Positions 1 to 10,156 of a stretch of DNA of 64,000 nt are shown in pieces. This stretch comes from Pogona vitticeps (lineage: Eukaryota > Chordata > Lepidosauria > Squamata > Agamidae), in contig NC_135783.1 of NCBI RefSeq assembly GCF_051106095.1, positions 313,182,322 through 313,246,321 on the forward strand, in the 5' to 3' direction. Under the pieces are notes generated by a model. The model saw only the letters and a program-made list of their open reading frames with translations. It ran no database searches and had not been told where the DNA came from. Both the position numbers and the translations under genes were made by a program. Position 1 is the stretch's first letter. Each line of letters begins with the position of its first letter.

Positions 1-109
1 TATGGGATGTGTAGCACTGGACTCACCTTTTTCATCTGTGCATATCACCAACTGGATGTCCATTTGTGACATTAGCAACAGTGCTATTAACATTTGTCCT
101 TTGATCTTC

Positions 110-520
110 CCCAATAGCTGACTGCCTTCTGACCTGGAAGTCTCATCTCCCAGCACCATCTATTGTTTTGTTATGACTTTTCTTTTCGAGATATAAAATA
201 TACAGAAGTGGTTTCCCATTGCTGCCTCCAGCACAGTACTAACAAGTTACCTTCAGTTTAAGTGCTACAGTCTGTATAAGAGCTTCTGCCGGTGCCACCT
301 TACATGACTGCTGCTGCTCAGTAGCTGTCCCCCAAGAAATTCTCAGCAAACATCTCCTTTGGAACTACCAACTATCTTCTGCTGATGCAATTCGTATTGG
401 GTGAAGATAATGGATGCATCTTAGTCCGGTGTCTCAGCTTTGACAACTCCGCCTTGGGTGACTCTGCTATGTCTAGACTCCTAACAGAGTTTAGCCTCCT
501 GACACCATAGCTTTCTTAAC
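110..520 (-). repeat. BovB LINE 5' region remnant (non-coding)
   Basis: The text around 400-520 (tctcagctttgacaactc, then a stretch ending in gacaccatagctttc) resembles the 5' untranslated part of BovB elements as I remember it, read on the minus strand. There is no open frame. It is an old fragment, and the family call rests on memory of BovB text. Positions 1-110 show nothing recognisable. Confidence 0.4.
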
Positions 521-529
521 AAATTCAAA

Positions 530-1050
530 CCCTTATATCATGTCAAGGTGTCAATCTAGGAAGGAGTTCTGTGCAACAGCATTTTAAAATCATCTTAAAT
601 CATTGCATCTGGTTTACAAGGAGAATCAAATGATTAACTATCATTTGCAAGATGCCAAGGTTATATCTGCAATGGACCACACTGATTCATAAACCTACAA
701 AAATGTTTTTGAACATCTTTAATAGCTCCAATATTATTTCGACAAGAACTATAAAGAACTTTATAATCTGAAATTAAGGTGTGAAATTACCCTTATTTAC
801 CATTTTCAGTTAAGTGATGAAAGGAATTGCATTGTAGCTCTAATAGATAGAGTTTTCACTGATATCAAATAATTCAATTACCTCTTCTGTTACCTCAATT
901 ATTTTAATTTCTGACTACTTTAAAAATAAATGATTCTAACAGAAATAGGCAAGCTTTAACTGTGTAGATGTCAGCTATATAATTATTATGGTCTCCACAG
1001 TACCATTCTCCTCCATCATCTGTAATCCAAAACATGTTGCAATCTACTTT
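530..1050. other. Unannotated AT-rich stretch
   Basis: No gene, tRNA or clear repeat was recognised here. The stretch is AT-rich with short runs only and reads as ordinary intergenic DNA between LINE remnants. Confidence 0.5.
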
Positions 1051-1480
1051 TGAACACAACATATATTAACATCCTTTCTTCATAGGGTTTGGTTTCCATT
1101 CCCTTGATTATTCTTGTTGCCCTCCTCTGAACATGTTTGCTTGCTGGCATCATTCTAAAAGTGCAGTGTCCAGAACCGAACACAGTACTCTAAATGAGTA
1201 CTAATAAGTGCCAAATAGAGGGGGACTAATATCACATGAGATTTGGAGACTATACTTCTGTTAATGCATCCTAAAATATAATTTGCCTTTTTTGTGGCCA
1301 CATTGCACTGTTGGGTCATATTTAGCTTGTTACCTACAGTTCCAAGATACTTCTCACTTGTAGTATTGCTGAGCCAAGTATCCTCATCTTGTAACTGTGC
1401 ATCTGGTCCCCACCCACCCCCAGGTGTAGATGTGCAGATTTACACTGTTAGTTCAGGACTTCACCCTACTTGCTTTTGAG
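1050..1480 (-). repeat. CR1-like LINE remnant
   Basis: Read on the minus strand this matches the widespread amniote CR1-like text that includes 'ttgccctcctctgaacatg', 'gtgccaaatagaggggga' and 'atttgccttttttgtggcc'. The same text recurs, interrupted by other elements, at 34680-36010. Coding sense is lost. Confidence 0.5.
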
Positions 1481-1510
1481 TTTTGCTTTTATTTATTATT
1501 TATTTATTTT

Positions 1511-1615
1511 AGCCGTGCCATTACCAAAGGTCTCTGAGTGGCATACAGCAATATTAAAACTTTAGAACAACATTGACCACATCGCCACTCAGAGACCATT
1601 GGTAATGGTGCGACT
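1511..1615. repeat. Inverted duplication of the LINE tail
   Basis: Bases 1511-1542 and 1584-1615 are inverted copies of each other over about 32 bp, 28 of which match; the inner part GGTCTCTGAGTGGC / GCCACTCAGAGACC is exact. The right arm leads into an aaataaataaat tail pointing the other way. This looks like two tail ends of the same LINE family placed head to head. Confidence 0.65.
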
Positions 1616-1763
1616 AATTTGTTTTTGTAAATAAATAAATAAATAACTTAAAAACTTTAAAATAATATCCAGTACTGTATTATAATAATACCCAATATTA
1701 AAACAGTCAATTTATCATTAATAAATCCTGCTGCTCTTACGGCCAGCTAAAGGATACTATTTA

Positions 1764-2024
1764 CAGCGGTACCTCGCTTTATGAAAGCTTTGCTTTATGT
1801 TATTTCCAGTTTACAAAGCAAAATCCATAGAAAATAATGTCCCGTTTATGTTCTTTTTCTCTTTTTTCCCCATTGTACGAAAAGATTTTCCCCAGGACAC
1901 ATTGCGCCTGGAGGTTTCTAGCGCTACCCCCATTCCTAGTGAAATCCGCATATTGGTTTATGAAATTTCTGCATGACATAACATCCTGGAGGACGCATTA
2001 ACTTCGTAAACCAAGGTACGCCTG
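1764..2024. mobile_element. Non-autonomous TA-flanked DNA transposon (Tigger/mariner-like)
   Basis: Ends are CAGCGGTACCTCGCTTTA and the imperfect inverse ...AAGGTACGCCTG, flanked by TA at 1762-1763 and 2025-2026. The sister LINE copy at about 16602-16629 has the uninterrupted sequence (actattta-actaaaatgctgg) and so shows the empty site. The element is 261 bp and has no coding capacity. The superfamily is inferred from the TA duplication and the CAGTGG-type ends. Confidence 0.75.
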
Positions 2025-2715
2025 TAATTAAAATGCTGGCTAAACAGAAAAGTCTTTGCCTGGTGCCGAAAAGCCTAAAGTGTCAGAGCCAGGCAGATCT
2101 CTATAGGGAGGGTATTCCAAAGTTGGGGGGGAGCAACAGTCGAGAAGGTCCTATTTCAACATGCTATCCCCCTCACCTCTTTCAGAAGGGCCTCCTGGCC
2201 TGATCTTAGAAAATGGGCAGGCTCGTATGGAAGACAGTTGTCCTTTAGGTACCCAGGTCCTAAGCCGTTTAGGGCTTTAAATGTCAAGGTAAGCACTTTG
2301 AATTGGGCCTGAGCAGCAACTGGCAGCTAGTGTAAATTTTTCAGAACTGGCGTGATATGAATCCACGTGGCAGCTCCACTTACCAGCCACACAGCCCGGT
2401 TCTGTGCCAGTTGCAGTTGCTGGACCGTCCTCAAAGGCTGCCCCACATATAGTGCATTGCAATGGTCCAGTCTGGTTGTTACCAATGAATGTGTGATTTT
2501 TGCCAGGCTCCACTCATCCAGGTAAAGGCAAAGTTGATATATTCTCTGCAGCTATAAGAAGGCACCCCTGGACACTGAGTCCACCTGGGCTTCCAAGGTC
2601 AAGGAGCACCACCAGGCTGAGGACCCTGTCCTTTGGGGGAGTGCAACCCCGTCTAGGGCAGGGAAATGGCCCTTTAACCTATCTGGCGGAGCACCTACCA
2701 GCAGCACTTCTGCAC

Positions 2716-2812
2716 GATGGGCGTGTCATGTGCAAGTGCGACTCCCCCGTGCATGGAGCTCACTCCCCGCAACCAGTCCATGGCCCCAAATATGTTGGGG
2801 ATCGCTACCCTA
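2716..2812. mobile_element. hAT-like non-autonomous element, end fragment
   Basis: 'cagtccatggcccc' and 'atgttggggatcgctacc' match the right end of the hAT-like element at 16853-17187 (ggttggggaccgctg). The left end is missing or scrambled. Confidence 0.4.
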
Positions 2813-2869
2813 GAGCATTCAGGAATCCTTCAGGATCCATAAGTCTCTGGGGTGGATCATTTTAATTGA

Positions 2870-3973
2870 TTAATAGATTTTAGAAGAACACCACAGTGCA
2901 AAGGGGGGAAAGGCAATCCTGAAATTGCCCAAATATTAATTAATTCATTTTATATCCTGGCTTTCTCCAATATATTAATTGTAATTACACCATCATCAAG
3001 CAGAATACAAGTCTCTCTAATGGTAAAAAACAAAGGATGTGATCCAGTGGTGTCATTCTGCTTATAGAATTACTAGCATCAGTGGAATCATGTATGATGG
3101 GGACTATCTATAGGCTGGAAGCATCTGAGATACAGTGAGCTGGGAGAGGAAATGGAGTCACATAGAAAGCAAAAGGTGATCACCCACAGTGGTTTTCTGT
3201 AAACTCCTCACTAACACTGCTCATTTATCTTCAGTCTGTTGTGCCTGGTAGACTGAAGGTGCTAAAGAAGCCCTTGTCTCCACCCTATTGCACCTTAGTT
3301 CAAAGACACTCTGCTTCAGTTAAACAAGCTATAAGGTCAAAGTCTGCTGTTAACAAGTAAGGGCAGGTACATGTTTTGAAGAGCCACCCAATGGTGGAGG
3401 CTCCGATCTGCCACAACTGTCTCTGCAATTCTATCAATCCTTTTTATACTTGGTGTCCCATTTCCAGTAACGTTAGAATGTGACAAACACAGAACAATAT
3501 TCATGGTTCATAAATTTTGCTAACTTTTCATTTTCACCTTCAGTTCATTGCTTGCTAGAAACAGTCATATGTATCCATTCTGGATTCCCCACAATTGTAT
3601 TATATATCAACTTTAGAAAGCTAAAGTTTGACATGTAGGATGTGGATTGTTTTTGAAATGATCATGACTCAAAACCCTCAGTCTTGATGGCATGGATGAT
3701 GATGGCGCAACCAGAGGGGATAAAATGTCCAGGTTAGGAGCCTGGCTGAAAAGATTATAATGTTGTCAGTGGACCTCCTTTCACTGAAAGCCTGCAATTG
3801 ATTACACAAAAGAGAATGACTATTCGAGATCATTTACATTTAAATAATTCAATATATTTAGCTGGGTCTTTTTCTCTCAAACATTAAGCTCAAATTAAAT
3901 TTTACATTATGTACTGGCACTATAGTTTAATATTTGTTGGACTCAGTAAATCAGTCTCAAAATCACTTATTTT
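2870..3973. other. Region 3' of DTD2, no gene seen
   Basis: AT-rich sequence without a recognisable gene. An ATTAAA hexamer on the minus strand at 3926-3931 lies about 43 bases past the DTD2 stop and could serve as its poly(A) signal. No AATAAA was noticed close by. Confidence 0.4.
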
Positions 3974-4299
3974 TCAGAACTCAATCATATGAGTGAAAGG
4001 TCCATTTGTATCCACTTTCAATACCTGCCGGTTTCCATATGTTCCATGTCTGACAACAGCACCAGCCTCAAAACATTTGGCGTTAGCAGCCAGTTCTCTT
4101 TCACAGTGGAGCACAAACTGCGAATAGAGCTCCAGCCCAATGTCTTTTTCAATGTTGGCATGATATTGCATGCTTCTTCCCTTCAGTTTACCACCCAAGG
4201 TGGCCTGAGGTATTATTAATAGGCTGCCTGGCAAGTCCAAAACAGAAACATATTTGCCGTCTTCGTTTTCACTTAACTTCACATTCATGAGTGTGTTGA
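3974..4299 (-). CDS. DTD2: DTD2 exon 3 (last coding exon)
   Basis: This exon encodes residues 61-168 of the D-aminoacyl-tRNA deacylase 2 protein and the stop codon. It opens after a minus-strand tttgcag acceptor (AG at 4301-4300) and completes the split valine codon left by exon 2. Visible motifs are [25 protein letters not shown] (the DTD-fold PQATL motif) and the C-terminal [11 protein letters not shown]. The NGPxTH motif marks the animal ATD/DTD2 branch (Gly-transPro) as against the NxPVT motif of canonical DTD. Identity to human DTD2 is high throughout as I remember that sequence. Confidence 0.95.
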
Positions 4300-4869
4300 C
4301 TGCAAAGACAGAGGGAGGGGAATGTATTAGTAGGTATTAGCACAGCTATCAATGCAGCATGTTAAACTCTGCCTGTTTATTTAAAATATTTATGCTCTGC
4401 ACTTCAGCTAGAAAAACACAGAGAGTAGCTTACCTCAATTAAAAACAGAACAAAACAGTGCCTATTCTCAGGTTTAGCAGCTGGAAATACACATTATAAA
4501 AGGAAAAAAGTATGGAAGGGAAAGGATAATGAGGGAACACAGACATCAATTCGTAGCATGATAAGATTGTCCAATGCTGTACACACTGCAAGGTAGAGAT
4601 CTATATGCACACACTACCTGAATTCTGAAGTAGCTCAGAATAAATTTACCTGTACATTAGCTCCCTCTACTGGCTACCTGTTATACCTATTTTCCTAACA
4701 ATTTCTCAAGCAGTAGCTGTGCTGTTCAAGTCCATTGTTGCCAGTAAACAAATAAATAAATAATCAATCCTGGGGTGTGTTAAAGAATAACTAATTTATT
4801 AAGGCATGACCTTTTGTGGATTAAGTGAGCTATACAATTTCTTCTTCTTAATCTGAAAATATTGGTAAT

Positions 4870-5165
4870 CCAACCAAGTTCTTTCTAAATGACTTAGATG
4901 GGGGCATGGAGGAAATGCTTATTACATCTGCAGAGGATACTGAATTTCAGGTGTGCCTAATACTTCAGAAGAAAGAACTGGGATTCAATATGACCATAAC
5001 TGATTATGGAGCTCAGCCAAATCAAACAAACTGAATTTCAAGAGAGAAAAGGTGAAGTTGTATATTTAGGCAGGAAAAATCAGACTATATGATGGATGAC
5101 AGCTGCTTGACAATAGTACATGACAAAAGGATCTAGAAGCTACAAACTATGCTATACTCGGCTGT
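4870..5165 (+). repeat. CR1-like LINE remnant in DTD2 intron 2
   Basis: The plus strand keeps recognisable CR1-like text: 'aatgacttagatgggggca', 'tctgcagaggatactgaa', 'tatatttaggcaggaaaaa' and 'gtacatgacaaaaggatct'. These correspond to the ND-D-...-F-DDT-K and L-G-R segments of CR1-like reverse transcriptases. It is antisense to DTD2 and not coding. Confidence 0.55.
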
Positions 5166-5806
5166 ATCACGTATTCGGGTTTTGAATTTGTGGCTCCCCA
5201 TTTGTTGATGAACTGCTATTCCTATCATCCATTGCCAAGATGGCAGGGATTGATGGAACCTGGATGCCAATACATGATGGGCCACAGGTTCTCCAGTTCT
5301 CTTTTAGAAACGCCTTCTGCTCATGAAGTGGAAGCTGCAAAAGCATAGCGTTTTCTCTTGCTGTGAAGGCAAAATCAGAATCTCTTCCTAGCACAGATAT
5401 ATTGATACAGTACTCATATTGTACCCTTAACCAATTTATTTCCAAAAACTATGAATGCAGAGAAGTAAAAAAAAATACAAAATGATACAGATATTACCAA
5501 CTTAGGTTATACTTTAATAGAGCCTCAGGTCTAGAGCAAAATAGTCACTATATTAATAATACACGGTGCCTTGGGAAGCTTAACACATATAAATTAATTT
5601 TAAAAGCTCATTGTATGATGTGTAACATAACTTGGAAGTGGAACACTTGCTCAAAATAGCCTTCCCCAGAGAGCAGTTTTCATTATTTTAGTACAAAGCC
5701 TGATTAAATAAGTCCTTATTATTCAATGCTGTTGGCATTACTCACATACTTTGAATGCTACTGTTTCCAACTGCCTGCTTTCAGAACATTTTGCCTAAAA
5801 ACATAC

Positions 5807-5876
5807 CCATTTTTGGAATAATTTCTTCACTGGCCCCCTTGAAGAAGCACACATAGATTATAAGTCCTCGCTGAAT
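5807..5876 (-). CDS. DTD2: DTD2 exon 2
   Basis: A 70-bp exon on the minus strand between an atatag acceptor (AG at 5878-5877) and a GTATGT donor (from 5806). It encodes IQRGLIIYVCFFKGAS then EEIIPKM plus the first base of a valine codon, closely matching human DTD2 QRGLVIYVCFFKGA. Phase fits both neighbours: exon 1 ends on a whole codon, and exon 3 starts with the last two bases of the valine. Confidence 0.93.
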
Positions 5877-6382
5877 CTATATGAAATAACAAAGATATAT
5901 GCTTACACACTGCACATTTTGCTGTAACTAAACATATACATTATATTTTTGCATGAAATCATTAAGTGCAACATGATATACAAGTCTGCCACATTTTGTT
6001 GGCAGAATTACTTCATTTTAACAGACACTGGCTGTAAGGTATATATTTGTATACTAAAAGCAGTTTCCTATGTTGTGTTATTTCTTTGGCATACACAAGT
6101 GAGTCTCTGCTAAATATTTCCAAAACAATAGCATTCAACTTGAGAGTAAGGCAAAACGAGGTGGCAGTCAAGTAGAGATGTAAAATTTCCATTTTTTCCA
6201 GAAAAAAAATTGAAAAATGGGGGTGTCCAGAAAAAATGGAATTTAAAAAAATTACATCAGGGAGGTCAAGTGGGGACAAACATCAGCCCCACCTACACTC
6301 TACTCAGAAGCCTGTTGTAAGCAGGCTTGTAGTTGAGCTCAACAACTATAAGCATCAATTCAGACCTTTGTGTTGAATGTGC

Positions 6383-6418
6383 AAACATGCTTAAGAACAT
6401 GGGTTCTTAAGCATGTTT
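6383..6418. repeat. Perfect 16-bp-arm palindrome in DTD2 intron 1
   Basis: AAACATGCTTAAGAAC at 6383-6398 is followed by a 4-base spacer and its exact reverse complement at 6403-6418. A shorter perfect palindrome, GTTGAGCTCAAC, lies about 50 bases upstream. Neither looks like the end of a known element. Confidence 0.85.
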
Positions 6419-7266
6419 ACTTGCAAGGAAGCCCCACCGAGTTCCACTGGGCTCATGGTCAGTGTGTATATTATAGAGTTCCAGTATTCCCTCTCTATGT
6501 TTTTTCTCAGTGCAGAAGAGGCATTTGTAATGTACAGTAGTGAGTAATGGCAAGTGCATATTTCAGAGTGATATTCCAGACCTTGAATATGTGAAAATAT
6601 TGTGTGAAAATATCTTAAGAAATATTTTTGCCATGTGTGAAAATATCTCAGAAACCAGGACCGTGGAAGTTATGGCTCTTCTGTTGTTATCAGACCAGAA
6701 AAACAACAACCCTCTATCATCCTTGACCTTTGGCTGGGGGCAGCATAGGGCTGACACTATAAACCATTGGGTCTTACGAGTCAGAAGTGCCTCCTGTACA
6801 CTTCTGCACACGCACTGAGGTGATCCGAGGGTGGTCACGAGAATAATGTACTTCCGGCAATATGAAAAGCATTCTCAGGGATTATAATAATCTGCATTAG
6901 AAGATTCTGATTATTTTAGGAAGCCGGCTGATCACGTATAACCTGAAGATCAAAGCCGGGATGGCGCTGGGAGGGAGACGACGGAACATCCTCTCAACCC
7001 GGATTTATCTGGGGGGATTTTCCTCTCACTCACAGACGAGACAGGAGGAGAAAGCGATGAGCGGTGTTAGACCTTTCGAGAACCGCCCAAAACCCGCCAG
7101 ATGTTTCTGGCCTGCCTTCAACTCCCATCTTCCCTCACCATTAGCTACGTAGGCTGCCTCTGGGGGGGGGGGAGGAGGATAGGCATTGCAGTCCGAAGAG
7201 ATCAAGAGAAGATTCCCACCCCTGTGCCCCTAAATAGGAAAACGACTGGGACTCTGAAGATGTTAC

Positions 7267-7377
7267 CTCCACCCACTGGGCTTCGGCGCCCGGCTCGGGG
7301 GGCTTCACCTGCAGCCTGGCGTGCAGACATTGCTGCAAGATGGCCCGGGCGAGCGGACCCCGGCTCGAGTCGGCCAT
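7267..7377 (-). CDS. DTD2: DTD2 exon 1: D-aminoacyl-tRNA deacylase 2 (ATD)
   Basis: DTD2/ATD is a homodimeric cytosolic enzyme of the DTD fold. It hydrolyses wrongly charged aminoacyl-tRNA, notably L-alanine on tRNA-Thr carrying a G4-U69 pair, as a proofreading step outside the synthetase. Exon 1 encodes 37 residues, [17 protein letters not shown]... to ...EAQWVE, matching the human N-terminus ([18 protein letters not shown]). It ends at a GTAACA donor (from 7266). Joined to the exons at 5807-5876 and 3974-4299 it gives 168 residues, the human length, with no break seen. The start at 7377 is chosen by homology. The same frame stays open upstream to an ATG at 7602, giving a possible 75-residue extension (see findings). 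The gene is divergent from NUBPL, 15.4 kb away, with LINE remains in its second intron and a palindrome in its first. Confidence 0.95.
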
Positions 7378-7620
7378 GACTCCGCACCCGGACACGGACA
7401 CGGCCAGGAAATAAAAATGCCTCCCGCCTCCAAGCCCGTTCCTCTTCCAGGATGAGGCCCGACTGACTCCGCCCGGCTCTGTGGGTGATGATGGAGGTGA
7501 CGGTAGAGAACGGATATAGAGTGACAAGGCTACTGTCAGGAGGCGGAGCTTTCTGGTTTCTTTCCTAAAAGTCAGAAAATTCAAAAACCTTGTCGCGCTC
7601 ATACTTTATTTCTTGGTGTT
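7378..7620 (-). promoter_or_regulatory. Probable DTD2 promoter / 5' leader
   Basis: The sequence just 5' of the DTD2 start is GC- and CpG-richer than its surroundings. It has an inverted GC-box-like element (ccgccc in 'actccgcccggctc') and no clear TATA box, as is usual for housekeeping genes. The transcription start cannot be placed from sequence alone. Confidence 0.5.
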
Positions 7621-7920
7621 TCCGTTTCAACAGAAAGGCAGTGGGATGAACGCACACTCGCTACAGGCTCTGCTTTAATGGGGGAAAAAAGTTTACCTCC
7701 TCCGAAGTGAAATCTGACACCAGCAGACCCCTTAAACTAATCTTTCAGGTTTGCAGACTCCAGCCCCATCGCCTGAAACTGTGGATAAAGGATGATCTAT
7801 AACATTGTTCACGCATGATTTTTCTGCAAAAGTCCTATACTGTACTGTATAACATGCACATAGGTGTAGCAACCCCCCCCCCCTTAACTGTATATTTACT
7901 CAATTTGTAAACACTTTTAG
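7621..7920. other. Unannotated stretch upstream of DTD2
   Basis: No gene or repeat was recognised; a short C run lies at about 7872-7882. Confidence 0.4.
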
Positions 7921-8812
7921 ATTAGGCATCCTTCAGTCTCAAGAGATTATGTAACGTGCGCAAGAATAGGAGGTTGTTCATGACATTGTGTACCTCGGCT
8001 CAACGATCTCTGACACTCTGTCCCTAGATGTTGAGCTGGATAAACGCATTGGCAAAGCAGCTACCATGTTCTCTAGACTCACGAAGACAGTATGGCTGAA
8101 TAAGAAGCTGACAGCATATACCAAGATCCAGGTCTATAGAGCCTGTGTCCTGAGCACACTCCTGTACTGCAGTGAGTCCTGGACCCTTTGTGCATGGCAG
8201 AAGAGGAAGCTGAACATGTTCCATATGCATTGTCCCCAACACATTTTTGATATCACCTGGCAGGACGAAGTTCCAAATACAGTAGCCCTAGATTGAGCTG
8301 GAATTTTTAGCATGTATACATTACTGAAACAGCGACGTCTATGTTGGCTTGGGCATGTCGTGAGAATGGCTGATGGTCGGATTCCAAAAGATGTCCTGTA
8401 TGGAGAATTAGTGCAGGGAAATCGCCCCAGACCACAGCTGTGATACAAGGATATCTGCAAGTGGGATCTGAAGGCCTTAGGAATGGACCTCAACAGATGG
8501 AAAACCTTGACATCGGAGCGTTCATCCTGGAGGTAGGCGGTACATCATGGCCTCTCCCAATTTGAAGAGACCCTTGTCCAGCAGGCCGAGGCAAAGAGGC
8601 AATCCCGGAAGCAGCAAAATCAGGGAACTGGACAGGGGAAAGATTGTATTTGTCCTCATTGTGGAAGGGATTGTCACTCTCGAATTGGCCTTCTCAGCCA
8701 CACTAAATGGTGTTCCAAGTCCTCAATACAGAGCATGTTACCATAGTCTCTCAAGACTGAAGGATGCCTAACTGGTAACGTGCTCTGAATGGAGGACTTG
8801 GAACAGCAGGTT
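7921..8812 (+). mobile_element. Non-LTR retrotransposon fragment (RT C-terminal part) with inverted ends
   Basis: The frame from 7988 reads YLGSTISDTLSLDVELD, then VYRACVLSTLLYCSESWTLC, the C-terminal part of a non-LTR reverse transcriptase. Further on 'CICPHCGRDCHSRIG' forms a zinc-finger-like C-terminus near 8645-8690. The same family recurs on the minus strand at 14029-14990. This copy is 5' truncated and has at least one in-frame stop (tga after VALD, near 8296) plus later frame changes. Both ends carry inverted copies of the family's 3' end: ATTAGGCATCC at 7923 faces GGATGCCTAA at 8762, and 8711-8743 pairs with 8773-8805. Clade is not assigned; it differs from the BovB copy in the window. 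Confidence 0.75.
8711..8805. repeat. 33-bp-arm hairpin at the LINE 3' end
   Basis: Arms 8711-8743 and 8773-8805 are reverse complements with 3 mismatches and a 29-base loop that holds the 'aagactgaaggatgcc' terminus. The right arm is a reversed piece of the LINE's own 3' sequence. Confidence 0.8.
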
Positions 8813-8959
8813 TACCTTAGGACTGGAGTCAAAACAACTGTTTTTCACTGACCTGGAGTGAAAACAATACTGTACCCTCAATAAATATTGTACATCTAAC
8901 AGGAAAATCATAAATACATATTGGTGAGAAAACTAATGATTTAAACTTTCTTGTAAGAA

Positions 8960-9660
8960 AATGTTGTTATTGTTACGTGCTGGCAAGTAACCTCTTATTT
9001 ATGTCAACCCTAAACATGCATGATCTCCAGAATATCCTGCTGGAACAGCTCAGCTCAGCTCTTATAAGCTCAAAGCTGTGGCTTCGTCTTTGGAGCCAAT
9101 CCATCTTATTTTTGGTCTTCCTGTTTTCCTGTGCCTTCAACTTTTCCTAGCATCATTGCCTTTTCTAGTAAGGTAAAGGTAAAGGTAAAGGTTCCCCTTG
9201 ACAATTTTTGTCCAGTCGTGTCCGACTCTAGGGGGCGGTGCTCATCCCGCTCTTCAAGCCATAGAGCCAGCGTTTTGTCCGAAGACAATCTTTCCATGGT
9301 CACATGGCCAGTGTGATTTAGACACGGAACGCTGTTTACCTTCCCACCGAGATGGTACCTATTTATCCACTCGTATTTGCATGCTTTCGAACCGCTAGGT
9401 TGGCGGGAGCTGGGACAAGCAACGGGCGCTCACTCCGTCGCGTGGATTCGATCTTACGACTGCTTGGTCTTCTGACCCTGCAGCACAGGCCTCTGCGGTT
9501 TAGCCCACAGCGCCACTTTGATTTGTCCAAAGTATGACAGCCTCAACTTCGTCTTTTCTGCTTTGAGACAAAGTTCAGGATTAATTTCATTATATCTCTC
9601 TAGTAGTCCAGAGCTCCTGAAAAGCTGTCCTCCAGCATCGTATTTCAAACTAGTCACACC
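8960..9660 (-). repeat. RTE/BovB-like LINE C-terminal remnant split by a SINE
   Basis: Minus-strand reading gives EINPELCLKAEKTKLRLSYFG on the right (9540-9640) and LEKAMMLGKVEGTGK on the left (9120-9170). These are adjacent in the C-terminal tail of RTE-type reverse transcriptases (L-SYFGH-...-LEK-IMLGKVEG-). The two halves are separated by a SINE at about 9171-9522. Text near 9090-9130 (gccaatccatcttatttttgg) continues the same element. A related fragment lies at 26690-27310. Confidence 0.65.
9171..9522 (-). mobile_element. Sauria-type tRNA-derived SINE
   Basis: On the minus strand the head GTGGCGCTGTGGGCTAAACC and the B-box-like 'ggttcgaaagcatgc' / 'gatcgaatccacgcg' segments look tRNA-derived. 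The tail 'gtcggacacgactggac' then 'ggggaacctttacctttacc' is the end typical of squamate SINEs mobilised by BovB. It is about 350 bp, near full length, and inserted inside an RTE-like LINE tail, which it splits. Confidence 0.75.
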
Positions 9661-10150
9661 TTAACATGGTAACAGGGTTTGAATGTGTCAGGTAAGTTGA
9701 CGGTAATGCCTCAGGAAGCTAGACTCCATTGTGAATCTGGCTTCCTGGCAGGGGCACCCAGGGCAGAATGTTCACAGCTAGGGCAGTAGACTAAGATGCA
9801 TCCACACGTGGCCACATCAGCAGAAGAGAATGGATAGTTCCAATGATGATGGGGCAGAGAAATAGTTAGATGGCAGCTACTGGACAGCAGCAGTAGCTGA
9901 AAGTGACACTGGAAGTTTTATAGACAACAGCAGTGACACTCAAGGTAACCTTTATAAGTACTGTACAGAAGAAGGCAACTGTAAATCAGTAGCTGAATCT
10001 TTCTTGCCTTTAAACCCTGTGATAAGACAATCTGAACCAAAATACATGCAGGGAATTAAGGGTCAAATGACACACTGCTCTTCACTGTCTTCTTTAAACT
10101 GTGCAATACTTTTATTATGCTATTGTGTTACTATTATTACTGGATGTTAC
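9661..10150. other. Unannotated stretch
   Basis: No gene or well-defined repeat was recognised between the SINE-split LINE and the next SINE. Confidence 0.4.
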
Positions 10151-10156
10151 TGGCTG

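Larger units (their letters stand above)
1484..2715 (-). repeat. L2/CR1-group LINE 3' part, copy 1
   Basis: The stretch is collinear with 16408-17645. Shared landmarks are the tatt-rich tail, 'gccattaccaa', 'aatgctggctaaacagaaa', 'cactttgaattgggcctga' and the 'gcccca catata' segment. Minus-strand reading in the second copy gives HITPLLKNLHWLPV and TYKALNGLVPVYL, typical of the C-terminal part of L2/CR1-group reverse transcriptases. This copy is interrupted by a TA-flanked element at 1764-2024 and ends in a hAT-like remnant near 2716. Confidence 0.7.

Noticed and set aside
5167-5445. 92-codon minus-strand frame in DTD2 intron 2, same strand as the gene
   Set aside because: No recognised domain, no splice frame needed by DTD2 (exons 2 and 3 join in phase without it), and it adjoins LINE remains. 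Treated as chance or as an unknown repeat piece.
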